A stretch of DNA of 64,000 nt, taken from positions 1,555,501 to 1,619,500 of the forward strand of contig NZ_CP032677.1 of the NCBI RefSeq assembly GCF_003627215.1. Direction: 5' to 3'. How positions within the stretch are numbered: the first letter of the stretch is position 1; the number at the start of each line of letters is the position of its first letter. Shown piece by piece: positions 58,803 to 64,000 of this stretch. This DNA comes from Pseudomonas sp. Leaf58. Its GTDB lineage: Bacteria; Pseudomonadota; Gammaproteobacteria; Pseudomonadales; Pseudomonadaceae. The position numbers and the translations under genes were made by a program. The notes beneath the pieces are model-generated. The model searched no databases, was not told the origin of the DNA, and saw only the letters and a list, made by a program, of their open reading frames with translations.

Positions 58803-59839
58803 CCCACCCGCCGCTGGCTGCGGCGGTACTCCCCCGGTGTAAGGCCCGTCCAGCGCTTGAACGCGCGCTGGAAGGCCTCGGCCGATGCAAACCCCAACAG
58901 ATAGGCAATCTCGCCAAAGGCCAACGCCGTATCACGAATGTAGGTCTCGGCCAGGTCGCGCCGTGTTTCGCTGAGCAGGTCGCGAAAACGCGTGCCTTCC
59001 TCGGCCAGTTTGCGGCGCAAGGTCCAGGTCGGCAGTTGCAGCTGCTGCGCCACTTCTTCCAGGTCCGGTTCACGGCCACCATTGAGCAAGGGGCCCAGCA
59101 GGTGGGTGATGCGCTCACCCAGGCTGCGTACCCGCGTGCGCTGCAGCATTTCCGCCTCGCACAGCTGCAGCAGGTGCTGCCAGGTGCTGGGGCAATGCCT
59201 GGGGTTGGCCAGCTGCAGCGTGGCACGGCTCAGGCGCAGCTGGTTGCCGTCGGCCGCGAACTGTACGGGCGCGCTGCACAGCGGCTGGTAGCGCGCGGCG
59301 TAGGCGGGCGCGGCAAATTCTATGTCCAGGTGTTCGGCCTGCACCGCTGTGCCGGCCAGGTCGGCAAGCTGTGCCAGCCAGCCGGCGAGCAGCGAATCGA
59401 CCACGAAACGGTTATAGGCGTTGTACGGGCTGATGGAGTAGAAGCGTAGCCAGGCGCCCTGGGCATCTTCCTGAAAGCTGGAATGGCCGCGGTAGTTGGT
59501 GGCGTACAGCGGCTCGAAGCGCAATAGGGTGCGCGCTGCCTCGCCCAGTGTCGGCGCCTGGGCGGCGGTGACCCCGGCCAGGCCGGCATGCGCCAGGCGG
59601 CTCAGGCGCCCCATGTGCAGGCCCAGTGCAGCCTCGCCGCACAGCTCGATGGCGGCGTGGCCCAGGTGCATGTAGCGGGGGATCGACAAGCGCGCGCCAG
59701 CTTCGCCCAGGCGCGCAGCATCCAGGCCATAGCGGCGCAGCAGCGGCTCGGGGTCGTGGCCCAGTTCGCGCAGGGCCTCGGTCAGCGGCTGGACAAAGCC
59801 AACCGACAGGTCGCCCAGGCGCACGCGGGGGCGGGCCAT
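58799..59839 (-). CDS. AraC-family regulator with arabinose-binding-type domain
   Basis: 346-residue regulator. The N-terminal domain (about 20-210) is of the Arabinose_bd/OruR type; the C-terminal AraC DNA-binding domain spans about 240-340, with LAFGEIAYLLGFASAEAFQ as its second helix-turn-helix (partial). It starts 4 bases after the nitrilase-fold gene, so the two are cotranscribed. Inducer unknown. Confidence 0.87.
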   Translation of the reverse strand: MARPRVRLGDLSVGFVQPLTEALRELGHDPEPLLRRYGLDAARLGEAGARLSIPRYMHLGHAAIELCGEAALGLHMGRLSRLAHAGLAGVTAAQAPTLGEAARTLLRFEPLYATNYRGHSSFQEDAQGAWLRFYSISPYNAYNRFVVDSLLAGWLAQLADLAGTAVQAEHLDIEFAAPAYAARYQPLCSAPVQFAADGNQLRLSRATLQLANPRHCPSTWQHLLQLCEAEMLQRTRVRSLGERITHLLGPLLNGGREPDLEEVAQQLQLPTWTLRRKLAEEGTRFRDLLSETRRDLAETYIRDTALAFGEIAYLLGFASAEAFQRAFKRWTGLTPGEYRRSQRRVG

Positions 59840-59843
59840 GGGC

Positions 59844-60962
59844 TTACAGCCACAGGTTCAGCAAGCGAGCGCCAGGGCTCGGGGTACCCGCCAGCAGTTC
59901 ACCCGCCTGGCGGGCAAAGCCCTGGCCATCGCTGCCCTGTTCCCAGAACTGCCCGCGCATGAACACGCTCATGCTGCTGACACTGGCCCCGGTCGCTTCG
60001 GTCAGGCGTTGCCAAGCGGTCTGTTCGCTGACTTCGCCGCGCTGCAAGGCCAGCCCGGCGCTGGCATCCTGATGGCGATTACCGCGCCATGGCGCTTGCC
60101 AACTGCCCTTGCCACTGAGGAACACCGGGTTGGCGATCAGTTGTACCGCTTGTTGTGCCAGTTGCTGGTGGTTTTCCGGGTACCAGCTGTCACTGCCCAC
60201 CAGAACGCCCAGGCGCCCGGCGGGGGTTTGCACCACTTGCAACGGGTGCTGTCGGCCGTCGTGGACGTAGCGGCGCATTTCGCTGTCGGGGAACTGCTGG
60301 CGCTGTGGCTGGCCTAGCAGCGAGCCGTCACCGGCGAATACCACACTGCTGTTGAACAGCGGGCCGCTGCCGGCATGCAGCACGCCCTGTTTCACGTAGG
60401 GCGCAGGCAGCACAATGGAGCCGGCTACCAGCGTGACATTGAATTCCTTGGCCAGGCCACCGAACAGCTGCTGGTAGTCTGCGGCCATCTGCTCGGCCTT
60501 CATGCGCAGGTGCGCGTCAGCGCGCCAGTCATCGCCATGGGCACCGAGCATGGCCAGGCCATAGCGCAGTGGGTTGCTCAGCTCCAGCCATTGCAAGGCC
60601 TCGCGGCTTTGCGTGACTTGGTACAGCTCGTTCTTTTCGCCGCGCGCCCAGAGCCAGGTACCAATGTGCTCCGGCATCACCACCACCGTACGCGGGCTCA
60701 CCAACCCCCGGGCGCGGGCCTGTTCCAGATAGGCCGCGAGCTTGCGGTGCAGGCGTTGCAGGTTCTGGTAATCGCCCGGGTAGAGCAGGGGTTCGACGCC
60801 CAGCAGGTTGCCGTGCTCGCCTGGCACGCCATGGTTCAGCGCCAGTTCGATGCGCAGGTCGGACAGGTAGTGGCCTTCCGGGCGCTGCAGGGTCCAGAAG
60901 CCGTAGCCGCAGAGGGCCGAGATCATCACCAGCGCCAGGGCGCTTGCCAGGAGTTTTCGCAT
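59844..60962 (-). CDS. Membrane-anchored nitrilase-fold protein lacking catalytic Cys
   Basis: 372 residues. An N-terminal signal anchor (about 5-24) is followed by a carbon-nitrogen hydrolase fold. The first catalytic residue is kept (Glu98 in VVVMPEHIG). The Lys position reads Arg221 (LLGQPQRQQF), and the nucleophile Cys of the ICYDxxFPE motif is Gly256 (VLVGSDSWYPE). Amidase activity by the usual mechanism is therefore not expected; it may bind ligand only. It is upstream of the AraC regulator in the same operon. Confidence 0.75.
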   Translation of the reverse strand: MRKLLASALALVMISALCGYGFWTLQRPEGHYLSDLRIELALNHGVPGEHGNLLGVEPLLYPGDYQNLQRLHRKLAAYLEQARARGLVSPRTVVVMPEHIGTWLWARGEKNELYQVTQSREALQWLELSNPLRYGLAMLGAHGDDWRADAHLRMKAEQMAADYQQLFGGLAKEFNVTLVAGSIVLPAPYVKQGVLHAGSGPLFNSSVVFAGDGSLLGQPQRQQFPDSEMRRYVHDGRQHPLQVVQTPAGRLGVLVGSDSWYPENHQQLAQQAVQLIANPVFLSGKGSWQAPWRGNRHQDASAGLALQRGEVSEQTAWQRLTEATGASVSSMSVFMRGQFWEQGSDGQGFARQAGELLAGTPSPGARLLNLWL

Positions 60963-61130
60963 GAAGCCTTCAGCTTTCGAAGAAAAATGAAGTTGCCATG
61001 AAGGCAGTCAGGGGCATAGTGCGGCCGTGTTCATCAGCTTGGGAATCCTTGTTGCACTGTTTTTGCAAAATCGCGTTTTTGATCATACCAAAGCACTATC
61101 TGGGTCTGCAGTGTCCGCTGCCGTTCCCGG

Positions 61131-62096
61131 TCAGCGCTGGCGCAACTGTCGCGGGGTCGCGTTCAGCAGGCGGCGCATCAAGCGTCGGAGAGCCGTTGGG
61201 TCCTGGTAGCCGACCAGCGCCGAGACCGCCTCGACGGAATGTTCACCAGACTCGAGCAGTGCTCGGGCCTTGTGCAACTGCACCCGCTGAATGAGCTGCC
61301 GGGTGGAGTGGCCCGTTGCCTTGTGAACATGGCGCGACAGGGTCCGCTCGGACATGCCGACGCTTGTGGCCAGTGTCTTGACGCTCGTAAGTTCAGGCAG
61401 CGACTTCTCGATCTCTGCGATCAGGCGCGAGATCAGCGCATTACCTTGCACCAGTACGGCAGGGATGACGAAAGGCGACTGCAGTTGCCTGCGGTCGAGC
61501 AGCAGCGCCTTACCCACCGCGTGGGCGATTTCAGGCGAAAGGCGCCGGCGTAGCAGGTGCAGCATGAGGTCGGTTTGAGCGAAGGCAGCACCTGCCGTGG
61601 TCAGTGGATGATCGGCCAGCACCATGAAGTCCGGGTCGACGCGGCAGCCGGGTGCGAGCATCTGCAGATGCGGCGCCAGCCACCAGGAGGTTGTCACCCT
61701 CCTGCCGTCCAACAGCCCGGCCGCATGCAGCAGAAAGACGGCCGAGCATGACGCGGCAATTTCCTTGCCGTTGGCGATGTGATCGCTCAGTGCAGAGAGA
61801 AAGGGCACTGTCCATGGCTCCGCGAGGCGACTTTCGAGCAGGTTGATGTCACTGACGCCGATGCCCGGTATGACCCAGCAGGACGGGTCCTCGGCGCTTT
61901 GCTCGATCGGTTGCACATGCAGTTGCAGGCCATGGCCCAGCGCTACCGGTCCCGGTTGGGGGCCGCAAACTCGCCAGCGTGGTGCGGCCAGGCCGAGTCG
62001 CTCGCTAACGGTTGCTGCGCTGGCGAGGATGTCCAGAGTGGAGGCTACGCTTGCGGCGAATGCCCCCGGTACGACCAGAATGGTGAAATCGTGCAT
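61131..62096 (-). CDS. GlxA-type AraC-family regulator
   Basis: 321-residue regulator with an N-terminal DJ-1/PfpI (class I glutamine amidotransferase-like) domain, about 1-175, and a C-terminal AraC DNA-binding domain, about 220-320. The nucleophile-elbow region EIAASCSAVFLLHAAG has the GlxA-like Cys. The ATG at 62096 (MHDFTILVVPGAF) is chosen; a GTG at 62132 is possible. A CATAAT hexamer (62108-62103) sits directly before the ATG. It is divergent from the tautomerase gene, which is its likely target. Confidence 0.86.
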   Translation of the reverse strand: MHDFTILVVPGAFAASVASTLDILASAATVSERLGLAAPRWRVCGPQPGPVALGHGLQLHVQPIEQSAEDPSCWVIPGIGVSDINLLESRLAEPWTVPFLSALSDHIANGKEIAASCSAVFLLHAAGLLDGRRVTTSWWLAPHLQMLAPGCRVDPDFMVLADHPLTTAGAAFAQTDLMLHLLRRRLSPEIAHAVGKALLLDRRQLQSPFVIPAVLVQGNALISRLIAEIEKSLPELTSVKTLATSVGMSERTLSRHVHKATGHSTRQLIQRVQLHKARALLESGEHSVEAVSALVGYQDPTALRRLMRRLLNATPRQLRQR

Positions 62097-62192
62097 TGTC
62101 GGATTATGCTCGAAAGAGGACGGATCCGACACTTTTGCGTGAGAGGAGCGCCAGGCCTAATGGCGCTTCAACTCATCACAAAGGTATCAGCA

Positions 62193-62642
62193 ATGCCCAA
62201 TATCCTGATCAAGGCACCTACCGGAGCTTTCAACGAGGCGCAACGCGAGCATCTGTTGAAGCGCGTCAGCGAGGCTGCAATCGCGCATGAGCACATAGGT
62301 AACGCTCTACCGCAGCGCTGCCTGTGCTGGGTGCTCATTGAGGAGGTGCGGGACGGTGATTGGCTATGTGGCGGGGTGAACATGCACGCCCACGCCATTC
62401 CCTGCATCGTCATGGTGAAGGTGCCTGCCGGTGTCCTCGATGAACAGATGCGCAAGGACTACGTGCTGGCCCTGCACCAGGCCATCGAACAATGCGTTGG
62501 CAAGGATGACGGGCGGATGCTGATGACTTCGATACAGCTGGTGGACATCGCCGATGGCACATGGGGTGCGAACGGGAATCTCTGGCATCTTGCCGATTTC
62601 ACTAGCGCTGCCGGTTACCGGCATCTTCTCGCACACGCCTAG
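62193..62642 (+). CDS. Tautomerase-superfamily protein
   Basis: 149-residue protein beginning Met-Pro (MPNILIKAPTGAF). Removal of Met would expose Pro1, the catalytic base of 4-oxalocrotonate tautomerase relatives. The length is more than twice that of a 4-OT monomer and fits fused two-domain members. ATG 62193 is fixed by the Pro1 motif. Only 96 bases separate it from the divergent GlxA-type regulator. Substrate unknown. Confidence 0.75.
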   Translation: MPNILIKAPTGAFNEAQREHLLKRVSEAAIAHEHIGNALPQRCLCWVLIEEVRDGDWLCGGVNMHAHAIPCIVMVKVPAGVLDEQMRKDYVLALHQAIEQCVGKDDGRMLMTSIQLVDIADGTWGANGNLWHLADFTSAAGYRHLLAHA

Positions 62643-62765
62643 GAGAACATGTCCGGCTGGAACCTGCGGGGCCAAGGATTCGCGAGTCTTCGGGTAGTCC
62701 CGCTGTGCGCCATGATCAATAACTTGTTAGTTTCGATCATTGAGCCCCTTCAAACGGCTGTTTAA

Positions 62766-64000
<1,235 letters not shown>

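Overview
The window is a stretch of chromosomal core genome from a fluorescent Pseudomonas, most likely the P. putida group. The main evidence is the gene order. The run uvrB, gltX, tRNA, tetR/hydrolase, ibpA, leuCD, leuB, asd, usg, fimV, truA, trpF, accD, folC, dedD, cvpA, purF, metZ matches what I know of P. aeruginosa, and the intergenic 35-40 bp REP elements (GGAGCGGG...CCCGCGAAGAGGCCGG) are typical of P. putida. I see no prophage, insertion sequence, CRISPR array or integrative island.

Layout: 1-3002 is the 3'-truncated rne gene (RNase E) on the minus strand, divergent from rluC through a very long leader. A HAD phosphatase, an SppA-like protease and a Maf/YceF pyrophosphatase follow. 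The lipid and cell-wall block 7194-17129 holds yceD, rpmF, plsX, fabD, fabG, acpP, fabF, pabC, mltG, tmk, holB and tatD. It has no fabH between plsX and fabD and no pilZ between holB and tatD. Then come a TetR regulator, a MoaA-like radical SAM enzyme, a DUF4823 lipoprotein and a DUF1285 protein (17479-20435).

From 20531 to 33275 there are tRNA-Asn, an aromatic/aspartate aminotransferase, uvrB with a LexA-like box, an EmrAB-type exporter, gltX, a threefold (tRNA-Ala, tRNA-Glu) array, a self-controlled tetR/hydrolase pair, a thioesterase, dusC and heat-shock ibpA with a sigma32 promoter and a ROSE-type RNA thermometer. A five-PAS GGDEF/EAL protein and a LysR regulator precede the leucine and aspartate-family genes (37718-42980).

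The most unusual non-coding stretch is 42981-43876. It carries a pair of about 238-bp inverted repeats, each a chain of small hairpins, followed by a compound hexanucleotide repeat directly upstream of usg, an aspartate-semialdehyde dehydrogenase paralogue that has lost its catalytic His. After fimV-truA-trpF-accD-folC-dedD-cvpA-purF-metZ-SDR come tRNA-Val and three tRNA-Asp genes. The last 6 kb is more accessory: a DUF2242 lipoprotein, a 28-codon acidic ORF, an AraC regulator with a nitrilase-fold protein that lacks its catalytic Cys, a GlxA-type AraC regulator divergent from a Pro-1 tautomerase, and the start of fadH.

The clearest leads are the hairpin-chain inverted repeat with its neighbouring hexamer tract, the two pseudoenzymes, the back-to-back rne/rluC promoters with a leader of about 735 nt, and two candidate leaderless mRNAs. 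All assignments come from reading the sequence; no database search was run.
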